NCBI GenBank assembly: GCA_018780645.1
Contig: JADMJJ010000005.1
Span: forward strand, 124,001-188,000
Length of the DNA: 64,000 bases
DNA from: Burkholderiaceae bacterium
Lineage (GTDB): Bacteria > Pseudomonadota > Gammaproteobacteria > Burkholderiales > Burkholderiaceae_C
Direction: 5' to 3'
The notes under the pieces are model-generated. The model saw only the letters and a list, made by a program, of their open reading frames with translations, was not told where the DNA came from and searched no databases. The translations under genes and the position numbers were made by a program. Below, piece by piece: positions 32,980 through 40,777 of this stretch; positions within the stretch are counted from its first letter, which is position 1, and each line of letters opens with the position of its first letter.

Positions 32980-34124
32980 TGTCCAGGGTGGTGATTCTGG
33001 GCGGCGGCGCCATAGGCAGCGCCATCGCCGCGTTTCTGAGCGCCGACCCGCAGTGGCAGGGCGAGATCCTGGTGATCGAACGCGACGCCACCTACGCGCG
33101 GGCCTCGTCCGCCCTGTCGGCGGCGTCAATACGCCAGCAGTTCTCGACGCCGCTCAATATCGATCTGTCGTTGTACGGCCTGCAGTATCTGCGCGGGCTG
33201 AACGAAGGCCTGGGCTTCACCGAGCAAGGCTACCTCTACCTGGCCACGCGCGAGGGCGAGGCCACCTTGCGCGCCAATCATGCGATGCAAAACGCGCAGG
33301 GCGCAGACATTGTGCTGATGAATCCGAACGAGCTGCAGGCACGCTGGCCCTGGCTGGCGGTGCAAGACCTGGCCCTGGGTGCCTGGGGCCGCAGCGGCGA
33401 GGGCTGGTTCGATGGCTGGGCGCTGCTGCAGCACTTCCGCAAGATGGCCGTCGCCCAGGGTGTGCGCTATCTGCAGGCCGAGGTTCAATCGCTCAACCGC
33501 GCCGCGGATGGCTCGCTGCAGGGCGTCCGCCTGGCCGGTTCGGACGAGGTGATCGAATCCGATGCCTTTGTGCTGGCCTGCGGCGCCTGGTCCGGTGCGC
33601 TGGCCCGCACGGGCGGGCTGGAGGTGCCGGTGCGGGCCAAGCGGCGCAGCGTCTATGCCTTTCGCTCACCCGAGCCGGCGGCGCTGGCGCCGCTGCTGAT
33701 CGATCCCAGCGGCCTGTGGTTCAGGCCCGAGGGCGAGGGCCTGTTCCTTTGTGGCGGCGCACCGCTTGATGACAGCGACGACCTGCCGCTGGACCCGGAG
33801 GCGAGCCTGTTCGAGGATTCGCTGTGGCCGGCGCTGGCGACCCGTGTACCGGGCTTCGAGTCGCTGCGGCTGCAGCGCGCCTGGGCCGGCTATTACGAGA
33901 TGAATGACTTCGACCACAACGGCCTGGTCGGGGCGATGGCCGAGTGCGGCAATCTGCTGCTGGCCTGTGGCTTCTCCGGCCATGGCCTGCAGCACGCGCC
34001 GGGCGTCGGCCGCGGCGTGGCCGAGCTGATTGCCACCGGCAGCTATCAAAGCCTGGACTTGAGTCTGCTGTCGCCGGGGCGCATCACGGCCGGGCGGCCC
34101 ATCGTCGAGGTCAATGTGATTTGA
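32979..34124 (+). CDS. FAD-dependent oxidoreductase (DAO family)
   Basis: 381 residues. VVILGGGAIGSAIAAFLS is the FAD dinucleotide-binding motif at the extreme N-terminus, followed by VIERD at the end of the second strand. LSAASIRQQFSTPLNI is typical of sarcosine/glycine oxidase-like DAO proteins. ACGFSGHGLQHAPGVGRGVAELI near the C-terminus binds FAD and substrate. It oxidises an amine or amino acid of unknown identity. Translation is probably coupled to the thioesterase. It ends in a 14-bp convergent overlap with the SGNH gene. Confidence 0.9.
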   Translation: MSRVVILGGGAIGSAIAAFLSADPQWQGEILVIERDATYARASSALSAASIRQQFSTPLNIDLSLYGLQYLRGLNEGLGFTEQGYLYLATREGEATLRANHAMQNAQGADIVLMNPNELQARWPWLAVQDLALGAWGRSGEGWFDGWALLQHFRKMAVAQGVRYLQAEVQSLNRAADGSLQGVRLAGSDEVIESDAFVLACGAWSGALARTGGLEVPVRAKRRSVYAFRSPEPAALAPLLIDPSGLWFRPEGEGLFLCGGAPLDDSDDLPLDPEASLFEDSLWPALATRVPGFESLRLQRAWAGYYEMNDFDHNGLVGAMAECGNLLLACGFSGHGLQHAPGVGRGVAELIATGSYQSLDLSLLSPGRITAGRPIVEVNVI

Positions 34125-34848
34125 GCTTGACCCAGTCGCGGGCAATGCGCTCGGCCAAGCTCTCGCCCCAGACCTTGTAGCCGGCGGGCCCCGGATGGAA
34201 ACCATCGGGCGCCATCAGCTCGGCAGCGGCGCTGCCGTGCAGATGCGGCGGCAAGGCCTGCATGCCGCGCTGGGCCTGGCCCAGCAGGCTGCGGCCCAGC
34301 ATACGGTTCATGCGCATCGCGTGCGCCCCCATCAGCCAGCGCAAGGGCTGCGGTAGCAGCGGAAACGCGTGCATCGGTGGCACGGCGCTGTGCAGGCTGT
34401 AGCGCACACCGGCGCGCTGCACGGCCAGCTCGTGCAGCTGCTGCAGCTGCATAGACCAGCGGCGCGGCGAGACCTGGGCCACCGTGTCGTTGACGCCCAG
34501 CGCCGTGACCAGCACATCGGCCGGCTCCAACTCGACTTCAGCGAGATGAGCGATCGCATCGGCGGTTGTGTGGCCCGTCCTGGCGATCAGCTGCCAATGC
34601 ACGCTGCCCTGGAGATGCAGGGCCAGCGCCTGGGCCAGACGGCCCGCGAGTGCTTCGTCCTGCGTCGCAGCACCGACGCCAGCACCACCCGAATCGCCGA
34701 CGATCAGCAGGCGCAAAGCCAAGGCACCGCTGCCCGCCATACCGCTGCGCGGGCCGGCGGCCTCAGGCAGGCGCAGGGCCTGCCTGCGCACCTGCCGCCC
34801 CTGCCAAAGCAGCAGTGGCGCCAGCGCCAGCTTGGCGACCTGCAGCAT
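34111..34848 (-). CDS. SGNH/GDSL-type hydrolase
   Basis: 245 residues. A possible N-terminal anchor (LQVAKLALAPLLLW) precedes the SGNH core. Block I LLIVGDSGGAGVGA holds the nucleophile Ser; block III LVTALGVNDTVAQV gives Asn; block V APDGFHPGPAGYKVWG gives the Asp-x-x-His pair. Esterase or lipase activity is expected. ATG 34848 overlaps the stop of the enoyl-CoA hydratase-like gene by 4 bp, so it is the last gene of the beta-oxidation unit. Confidence 0.88.
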   Translation of the reverse strand: MLQVAKLALAPLLLWQGRQVRRQALRLPEAAGPRSGMAGSGALALRLLIVGDSGGAGVGAATQDEALAGRLAQALALHLQGSVHWQLIARTGHTTADAIAHLAEVELEPADVLVTALGVNDTVAQVSPRRWSMQLQQLHELAVQRAGVRYSLHSAVPPMHAFPLLPQPLRWLMGAHAMRMNRMLGRSLLGQAQRGMQALPPHLHGSAAAELMAPDGFHPGPAGYKVWGESLAERIARDWVKLKSH

Positions 34849-35612
34849 CAAGAAAATTGGGTGAAGTCGGGTGTGCGTTTCTGGAAAAAGGCCTGGAAGG
34901 CCTCCATCGCCTCGGGCGAACGCAGTCGCGCACCGAATATCTCGGCCTCGTTGCGATAGGTCTCGCGCAGCGCGGCGCGCTGCGGCTCCCGCATCAGCCG
35001 CTTGCTCTCGCGCACGGCGCTGGGCGCCAACGTGTTGAAACGCTCGGCGATGCGGCGTGCATGGTTCAGCACCTCGCCGGCCGGCAGCACGGCGTTCGCG
35101 ATGCCGCACTCCACCGCTTGCTCGCCGGTGAACGGGTCGCCCAGCAGCAGCTTCTCGGCCGCGCGGCGGTTGCCCATCAGCTGGGGTACCAGCAGGCTGG
35201 AGGCGAACTCGGGCACCAGGCCCAGGCTGACGAAGGGCATGGCCAGGCGGGCATCGTCGGCAACATAGACAAAATCGCAGTGCAGCAGCATCGTCGTGCC
35301 GATGCCTATGGCCCCGCCGGTGACCGCGGCGATGACCGGCTTGTCGCAGCCTATCAAGGCCTCCATGAACTGGAACACCGGCGCCTCGCCGTCATGGGGC
35401 GGGCGGGCCATGAAGTCTTCGATGTCGTTGCCCGAGGTAAAGATGCCCGGCTGGCCGGTGATCAGCAGCGCGCGCACGCTGGGCTCGGCGGCGGCGGCAT
35501 TGATGGCGTCGGCCATCGCCTGGTACATCGCCGAGGTGATGGCGTTCTTCTTCTCGGGGCGGGCGATCTCTATCGTGGCCACGCCGTTGATGGTGGCGGT
35601 CTTGATGCTCAT
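34848..35612 (-). CDS. Enoyl-CoA hydratase/isomerase family protein, probably isomerase-like
   Basis: 254-residue crotonase-fold enzyme. The oxyanion-hole segments are FTSGNDIEDF and AVTGGAIGIGTTMLLHCD. In true hydratases two glutamates act; here the segment MPFVSLGLVPEFASSLLVP keeps only the second, in VPEFASS. That context resembles the catalytic Glu of delta3,delta2-enoyl-CoA isomerases (PEGxSS), and the position of the first glutamate is occupied by a non-acidic residue. An isomerase acting on unsaturated fatty acids is therefore the better guess. GGAG precedes ATG 35612. Confidence 0.85.
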   Translation of the reverse strand: MSIKTATINGVATIEIARPEKKNAITSAMYQAMADAINAAAAEPSVRALLITGQPGIFTSGNDIEDFMARPPHDGEAPVFQFMEALIGCDKPVIAAVTGGAIGIGTTMLLHCDFVYVADDARLAMPFVSLGLVPEFASSLLVPQLMGNRRAAEKLLLGDPFTGEQAVECGIANAVLPAGEVLNHARRIAERFNTLAPSAVRESKRLMREPQRAALRETYRNEAEIFGARLRSPEAMEAFQAFFQKRTPDFTQFS

Positions 35613-35642
35613 GGGTCTGTCTCCTTCAATCTGCACTATTAA

Positions 35643-36500
35643 TCATGCCAAAAACCGCGCCACCTGCGGCCACAGCGTGGCCTGGAAGTGCTTGCGGAAA
35701 AAGCCGAAATGGCCGATGCGGCGTTCGCCGATGTCTTTCGGCGCGATGCGCCGGATCTCGGGTTGCGCGCCGGCATAGAAACTGTGCAGCGACTCGGTGT
35801 TGCGCCGCGACATGAACTCGTCATCGGTGAACGACAGCGACAGCATCGGCAGCTTCATGGCCGCATACTGCGCACGCAGACCGGCACCGCCCTCGCCCAT
35901 CATGTAGTCGCGGTCCAGGCACCAGCGCCGCCACTGGGCCATCACGCCGCGCGGCAGGTCGCCGACCTTGCGCAGCTTGCGGCCCGGGAAGTAGCCGCAC
36001 AGCGGCAGCGCCAGCGGCACGATCACATACCAGAGCCACCAGACATAGCGGCGCAGGCTGATCGCGTTCTCGCGCCAGTAGCCGCTGCCGCAACCCACGG
36101 TGATGGCCCGGCTGACCCGCGCGCGGTTGGGCAGCATGCCCAGGATCTGGCCGCCGAGGCTGTGGCCCAGCCAGTGAATGGGCTTGGCGTCCCCGCCAAG
36201 GCGCCGCGACAACTCGTCAAGCGCCGCGGCCGCATCCAGCTCGGCCCAGGTGTGGATGTCGGCCTCGAGCCCGCGCAACGAATGCTTCAGCGCTACGGGG
36301 CGCGAGGCGCCCATGCCGCGGTAGTCGAAGCTGAAGACCAGATAGCCCTGCGCCGCCATCCAGCGCGCGAACTCGGCGTAGTAGCGCTGCTCGACGCCCA
36401 TCGCTGGGGCGATCAGCAGGCCGGCGCGGGCGGTGGCGGCTTCGCCATAGCAATGCCCGTGGAGTTCGAACCCGTCTGCCGCTTTGAAGCTGAGGCTCAT
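35643..36500 (-). CDS. Alpha/beta hydrolase (AbhD-like)
   Basis: 285 residues. FSFDYRGMGAS, LGHSLGGQILG with the nucleophile Ser, SFTDDEFMS with a candidate acid, and GHFGFFRKHF with the candidate His make up an alpha/beta-hydrolase triad. The alcohol-esterase-like segment around residues 150-200 includes a hydrophobic WWLWYVIVPLALPLCGYFPG that may be a membrane-associated lid. It sits between the thiolase and the crotonase-family gene in a tightly spaced unit, so a lipid or acyl-ester substrate is likely. Confidence 0.87.
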   Translation of the reverse strand: MSLSFKAADGFELHGHCYGEAATARAGLLIAPAMGVEQRYYAEFARWMAAQGYLVFSFDYRGMGASRPVALKHSLRGLEADIHTWAELDAAAALDELSRRLGGDAKPIHWLGHSLGGQILGMLPNRARVSRAITVGCGSGYWRENAISLRRYVWWLWYVIVPLALPLCGYFPGRKLRKVGDLPRGVMAQWRRWCLDRDYMMGEGGAGLRAQYAAMKLPMLSLSFTDDEFMSRRNTESLHSFYAGAQPEIRRIAPKDIGERRIGHFGFFRKHFQATLWPQVARFLA

Positions 36501-36509
36501 GGCGCCGTA

Positions 36510-37724
36510 TCAGAGGCGCTCGAGAATGCCCGCCGCGCCCTGGCCGGCGCCGACGCACATCGTCACCATGCCGTACTTCGCGCCGGTGCGGCGCATGCCG
36601 TGAATCACAGAAGCGGCACGGATAGCACCGGTGGCGCCGAGCGGATGGCCCAGCGCAATCGCGCCGCCATTCGGGTTGACCTTGCTGCGGTCCAGCACGA
36701 TGCCCTTGCTGTCCAGATCATTCAGCACGGCCAGCGATTGCGCGGCAAAGGCCTCATTCAGCTCGATCCAGCCCAGGTCCTCGGCACGGATGCCGGCCAG
36801 GCGCAGTGCAGCGGGAATCGCCTCGATCGGGCCAATGCCCATGATCTCGGGCGGCACACCGCGCACGGCGAAGGACACGAAACGGGCCAGCGGCGTAAGG
36901 CCGAAGCGCTTGACCGCAGCCTCGGAGGCAACGATCAGCGCGCCGGCGCCGTCCGAGGTCTGCGAGCTGTTGCCGGCGGTGACGCTGCCCTTGGCGGCGA
37001 AGACCGGGCGCAGCTTGGCCAGGCCTTCGATCGAGGTGTCGCGGCGCGGGCCCTCGTCGGTGTCGACGGTGCGGCGATTGATGCTGATCGAACCATCGGC
37101 CAGATTGGGCGAGCGCTCGAGGATCTCGAACGGCGTCATCTCGGCCTTGAAGTGGCCGGCCTCGATGGCCGCCAGCGCGCGGCGGTGCGACTCCAGCGCG
37201 AACTCGTCCTGCGCCTCGCGGCTGATCTTCCACTGCGCGGCCACCTTCTCGGCCGTCAGGCCCATGCCATAGGCCAGGCCGATGTTCTCGTCGCGCTCGA
37301 AGATCGCCGGCGGCAGCGAGGGCTTGTTGCCGCCCATGGGCACCATGGACATCGACTCGACGCCACCGGCAATCATCACCTCGGCCTCGCCGATGCGGAT
37401 GCGGTCGGCCGCCATCTGCAGCGCGGTGATGCCCGAAGCGCAGTAGCGGTTGACGGTCACGCCGCCCACCGAGTTCGGCAGGCCCGACAGCACGGCCGAG
37501 ACGCGGGCGATATTCATGCCCTGCTCGCCCTCGGGGAAGGAGCAGCCGATGATGGCGTCCTCGATCGCGGCGGGATCAAGACCCGGCACCTGGGCCAGCG
37601 CGGCCTGGATGGCGCGGGCCAGCATTTCGTCCGGGCGGGTGTTGCGGTAGTAGCCCCGGCCCGACTTGCCGATGGGCAGACGGGTGGCGGCGCAGATATA
37701 GGCTTCTTGCACTTGCTTGCTCAT
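36510..37724 (-). CDS. Acetyl-CoA C-acyltransferase (thiolase)
   Basis: 404-residue thiolase, last step of beta-oxidation: 3-ketoacyl-CoA plus CoA gives acetyl-CoA and a shortened acyl-CoA. NRYCASGITALQMA contains the acyl-accepting Cys, NPNGGAIALGHPLGATGA the catalytic His, and MCVGAGQGAA the second Cys. The sequence resembles FadA/FadI-type degradative thiolases encoded next to FadN-order multifunctional enzymes. It follows the hydroxyacyl-CoA dehydrogenase gene after a 97-bp gap that carries a hairpin repeat. Confidence 0.94.
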   Translation of the reverse strand: MSKQVQEAYICAATRLPIGKSGRGYYRNTRPDEMLARAIQAALAQVPGLDPAAIEDAIIGCSFPEGEQGMNIARVSAVLSGLPNSVGGVTVNRYCASGITALQMAADRIRIGEAEVMIAGGVESMSMVPMGGNKPSLPPAIFERDENIGLAYGMGLTAEKVAAQWKISREAQDEFALESHRRALAAIEAGHFKAEMTPFEILERSPNLADGSISINRRTVDTDEGPRRDTSIEGLAKLRPVFAAKGSVTAGNSSQTSDGAGALIVASEAAVKRFGLTPLARFVSFAVRGVPPEIMGIGPIEAIPAALRLAGIRAEDLGWIELNEAFAAQSLAVLNDLDSKGIVLDRSKVNPNGGAIALGHPLGATGAIRAASVIHGMRRTGAKYGMVTMCVGAGQGAAGILERL

Positions 37725-37758
37725 CTCAATCTCCTGGTGAGCGTAAATCTCATCTAGT

Positions 37759-37822
37759 CAGTTGGGGACAGAGCTTTCGGCCGCGCGAAGCGCGGGTCTC
37801 AAGGTCTGTCCCGCAAGGTCAT
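37759..37822. repeat. Dispersed hairpin repeat, copy 2 (most regular)
   Basis: CAGTTGGGGACAGAGCTT on the left and CAAGGTCTGTCCCGCAAG on the right; GGGACAGA/TCTGTCCC pair perfectly over 8 bp, CTT/AAG extends the stem, and an inner CCGCGC-GAA-GCGCGG hairpin fills the loop. Located between the thiolase and the bifunctional beta-oxidation gene, reaching the latter's stop codon. Confidence 0.75.
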
Positions 37823-40218
37823 TAGTTGCGCACCGGCTTACCGGTCGACAACATGCCCATGATTCGCTCCTGCGACTTCGGATGCTCCAGCAGCCCGCAG
37901 AAATGCTTGCGCTCCAGCGCCATCAAATACTCCTCGGTAACCAGCGAGCCGGCCTCGACGTCGCCGCCGCAGACCACATCGGCGATCAGGGCCGAGATAT
38001 GGAAGTCGTGGGCGCTGATGAAGCCGCCGTCACGCATATTCGCCAGCTGGCCCTTGATCGTGGCAATGGCAGAACGGCCGGCCGCCGGGAACACCGCCTT
38101 GTGCGGCGGGCGGTAGCCGCTGTCGGCCATCGCCTTGGCCTGGGCCGTGGCGACGAACAGCAGCTCGTCCTTGTTGGCGACGATGATGTCGCTGTCCAGC
38201 AGATAGCCGATCTTGCGGGCCTCGACGGCCGAGGTCGCGACCCGGGCCGTGGCGGCGCTGGTGAAGCCGTCCTTCACAAACGCGAAGATGTCGGCTCCTG
38301 AATTGCCGGCCGCCGCCATCTCGGCCGCACGGCGGGCGATATAGGTCAGGCCACCGCCGCCGGGGATCAGGCCCACGCCGACTTCGACCAGACCGACATA
38401 GGACTCCATATGCGCGACGCGTCGTGCCGAATAGACGGCCAGCTCGCAACCACCGCCCAGCGCCAGGCCGCGCATCGCGCTAACGACCGGCACCGTCGCG
38501 TAACGGATGCGCAGCATCGCGTCCTGCAGCTTCTTCTCCTCGGGCGCAATGCCCTTGGCGCCCATCTTCATGAACACCGGCATCAGCGATTCGAGATTGG
38601 CGCCGGCCGAGAACACATCGTCCGGCGACCAGATCACCAGGCCCTTGTACTTGGCTTCGGCGATCTCGACCGCCTTCAGCAGGCCCTCGGTCACGGCCGG
38701 GCTGATCAGGTGCAACTTGGCGGTGATGCTGGCGATCAGCACCTCGCCGTCCAGGCTCCAGACGCGGATCTCCTCGTTCTTGAACTCTTCGGTACCCGCG
38801 GTCAGCGGATCGACACCACCGGCGCCGAACAGGCTCTCGGGGAAGTGCTGGCGCTGATAGACCGGCAGCGTGCTCTTGCCGACGAATTCGTTGCGCGATG
38901 CGCTCCACGAGCCCTGTGCGCTGTGCACGCCGCCGTTGTCGGCGACCGGGCCTTCGAACACCCAGGCCGGCAGCGGCGCCTTGCTCAGCGCCTTGCCTTC
39001 GTCGATATCGGCCTTGACCCACTCGGCCACCTGCTTCCAGCCGGCCTGCTGCCACAGCTCGAACGGGCCCTGCTTGGTGCCGAAGCCCCAGCGCATCGCC
39101 AGGTCGATCTCGCGGGCGCTCTCGGCCACATCGGCCAGATGCACGGCGGCGTAGTGGAAGCTGTCGCGCAGGATGGCCCACAGGAACTGGGCCTGCGGGT
39201 TGGTCGACTCACGCAGCAGCTTCAGGCGCTCGGCCGGCGCCTTCTTCAGCATGCGGTCGACGATGGCCTCGGCCTTGCCGCCGGCCGGCACGTAGTCGCC
39301 CTTGGCCGGGTCGAGGCGCAGGATGTCCTTGCCGACCTTTTTGTAGAAGCCGGCGCCGGCCTTCTGGCCCAGCGCACCGGCTTCCATCAGCTTGGCAACG
39401 ACCGCGGGAGTCGCGTAGCTGGGGTAGAAGGGGTCGTCCTTGAGATTGTCCTGCAGCGTCTTGATGACGTGGGCCATCGTGTCCAGACCCACCACGTCGG
39501 CGGTACGGAAGGTGCCGCTGGACGCGCGGCCCAGCTTCTTGCCGGTCAGGTCATCGACAACGTCATAGCTCAGGCCGTACTTGTCGGCCTCAATCATCGT
39601 CGCCAGCATGCCGGCGATGCCGATGCGGTTGGCCACGAAGTTGGGCGTGTCATGCGCGCGCACCACGCCCTTGCCCAGGCTGCTGGTGACGAAGCTTTCC
39701 AGCTGATCCAGCACCTGCGGCTGCGTGGTCGGCGTGTTGATCAGCTCGACCAGATACATATAGCGCGGCGGGTTGAAGAAATGAATGCCACAGAAGCGCG
39801 GCTTGATTTCTTCGGGCAGCACTTCGGCCAGCTTGGTGATCGACAGGCCCGAGGTGTTGGACGCGACGATGGCGTGCGGCGCCACGAACGGCGCGATCTT
39901 CTTGTACAGATCGAGCTTCCAGTCCATCCGTTCGGCAATCGCCTCGATGATCAGGTCGCAGTCGCGCAGCTGTTCCAGATGCTCTTCATAGTTCGCCTGG
40001 CCGATCAGCGCGGCGTCCTCGGCAATGCCCAGCGGCGAGGGCTTGAGTTTCTTCAGCCCATCGACCGCCTTGGCCACGATGCCGTTCTTCGGCCCCTCCT
40101 TGGCGGGCAGATCGAACAACACGACCTGCACCTTGACATTGACCAGATGGGCGGCGATCTGCGCGCCCATCACGCCAGCGCCGAGCACGGCGACTTTGCG
40201 AACTTGGAATCGACTCAC
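37822..40218 (-). CDS. 3-hydroxyacyl-CoA dehydrogenase/enoyl-CoA hydratase, FadN-type order
   Basis: 798-residue bifunctional beta-oxidation enzyme. The NAD-binding motif VAVLGAGVMGAQIAAHLVN is at the N-terminus, with the dehydrogenase catalytic region FFNPPRYMYLVELI and the second 3HCDH domain to about residue 410. The crotonase domain is C-terminal (about 500-690), with SAMRGLALGGGCELAVYS and GVGLIPGGGG. This order is the reverse of E. coli FadB (hydratase first) and matches the FadN-like single-chain enzymes of Bacillus and many betaproteobacteria. It works with the thiolase and acyl-CoA dehydrogenase on either side. Confidence 0.94.
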   Translation of the reverse strand: MSRFQVRKVAVLGAGVMGAQIAAHLVNVKVQVVLFDLPAKEGPKNGIVAKAVDGLKKLKPSPLGIAEDAALIGQANYEEHLEQLRDCDLIIEAIAERMDWKLDLYKKIAPFVAPHAIVASNTSGLSITKLAEVLPEEIKPRFCGIHFFNPPRYMYLVELINTPTTQPQVLDQLESFVTSSLGKGVVRAHDTPNFVANRIGIAGMLATMIEADKYGLSYDVVDDLTGKKLGRASSGTFRTADVVGLDTMAHVIKTLQDNLKDDPFYPSYATPAVVAKLMEAGALGQKAGAGFYKKVGKDILRLDPAKGDYVPAGGKAEAIVDRMLKKAPAERLKLLRESTNPQAQFLWAILRDSFHYAAVHLADVAESAREIDLAMRWGFGTKQGPFELWQQAGWKQVAEWVKADIDEGKALSKAPLPAWVFEGPVADNGGVHSAQGSWSASRNEFVGKSTLPVYQRQHFPESLFGAGGVDPLTAGTEEFKNEEIRVWSLDGEVLIASITAKLHLISPAVTEGLLKAVEIAEAKYKGLVIWSPDDVFSAGANLESLMPVFMKMGAKGIAPEEKKLQDAMLRIRYATVPVVSAMRGLALGGGCELAVYSARRVAHMESYVGLVEVGVGLIPGGGGLTYIARRAAEMAAAGNSGADIFAFVKDGFTSAATARVATSAVEARKIGYLLDSDIIVANKDELLFVATAQAKAMADSGYRPPHKAVFPAAGRSAIATIKGQLANMRDGGFISAHDFHISALIADVVCGGDVEAGSLVTEEYLMALERKHFCGLLEHPKSQERIMGMLSTGKPVRN

Positions 40219-40241
40219 GTACTTCTCCTTGACTACTCTGA

Positions 40242-40306
40242 TCAGTTGGGGACCGAGCTCTCGGCCATGCTGCGCACGGGCCTCAAGGTCTGTCCCGCAA
40301 AGTTAT
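40242..40306. repeat. Dispersed hairpin repeat, copy 3
   Basis: TCAGTTGGGGACCGAGCTCTCGGCC on the left, CCTCAAGGTCTGTCCCGCAA on the right. Almost the same sequence and spacing as copy 2 at 37759, with one arm mismatch. It separates the bifunctional enzyme from the DUF2147 gene and touches the latter's stop codon at 40303. Confidence 0.75.
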
Positions 40307-40737
40307 TCAACTCGCTGCCACACCTGGGTGCGGCTGATGAACAAAACGGACCCGCGCATTTCCATCTTCTTGCCGCCCTCGATGGGCTTCAGCCGCGACT
40401 TGTAGGTCTTGCCCGTGTTCGGGTCGAGGATCTCGCCGCCGCCCCACAGCGACTTGTCGTCGGGGTCCTGCTTGATATTTCGGATGATGGTCATGCCGAC
40501 GATCAGCTTGTCCTTGCGGTCATCGCTGCACTTGTCGCACTTGGCATCCTGCTTGCTCGGGTCGAACACCTTCTCTATCGTGCCGCTCAGCACGCCGGCG
40601 TTCTCGCTGATGCGCACCAGCGACTTCTCGGTCTTGCCATCGTCGTCAATCGTCTTCCACAGGCCCACGGGCGTGGTCTGTGCTGCGGCCATACCAGCGC
40701 TCAAGGTCAAAACAGCTGCGGCAATCCATGACTTCAT
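40303..40737 (-). CDS. DUF2147 family periplasmic protein
   Basis: 144 residues. The signal peptide MKSWIAAAVLTLSAGMAAAQ leads to a DUF2147 domain: GLWKTIDDDGKTEKSLVRI, a CDKCSDDRK motif, LIVGMTIIRNIK, WGGGEILDPNTGKTYKSRL and GSVLFISRTQVWQR. DUF2147 proteins are small beta-rich secreted proteins of unknown function, often next to beta-oxidation genes. Here it lies between the acyl-CoA dehydrogenase and the bifunctional enzyme, so a link to acyl-chain metabolism at the envelope is possible. Confidence 0.9.
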   Translation of the reverse strand: MKSWIAAAVLTLSAGMAAAQTTPVGLWKTIDDDGKTEKSLVRISENAGVLSGTIEKVFDPSKQDAKCDKCSDDRKDKLIVGMTIIRNIKQDPDDKSLWGGGEILDPNTGKTYKSRLKPIEGGKKMEMRGSVLFISRTQVWQRVE

Positions 40738-40777
40738 GCTTGTCTCCTTTTGTGGGCAAAACCGTACGGGTTAGGAA

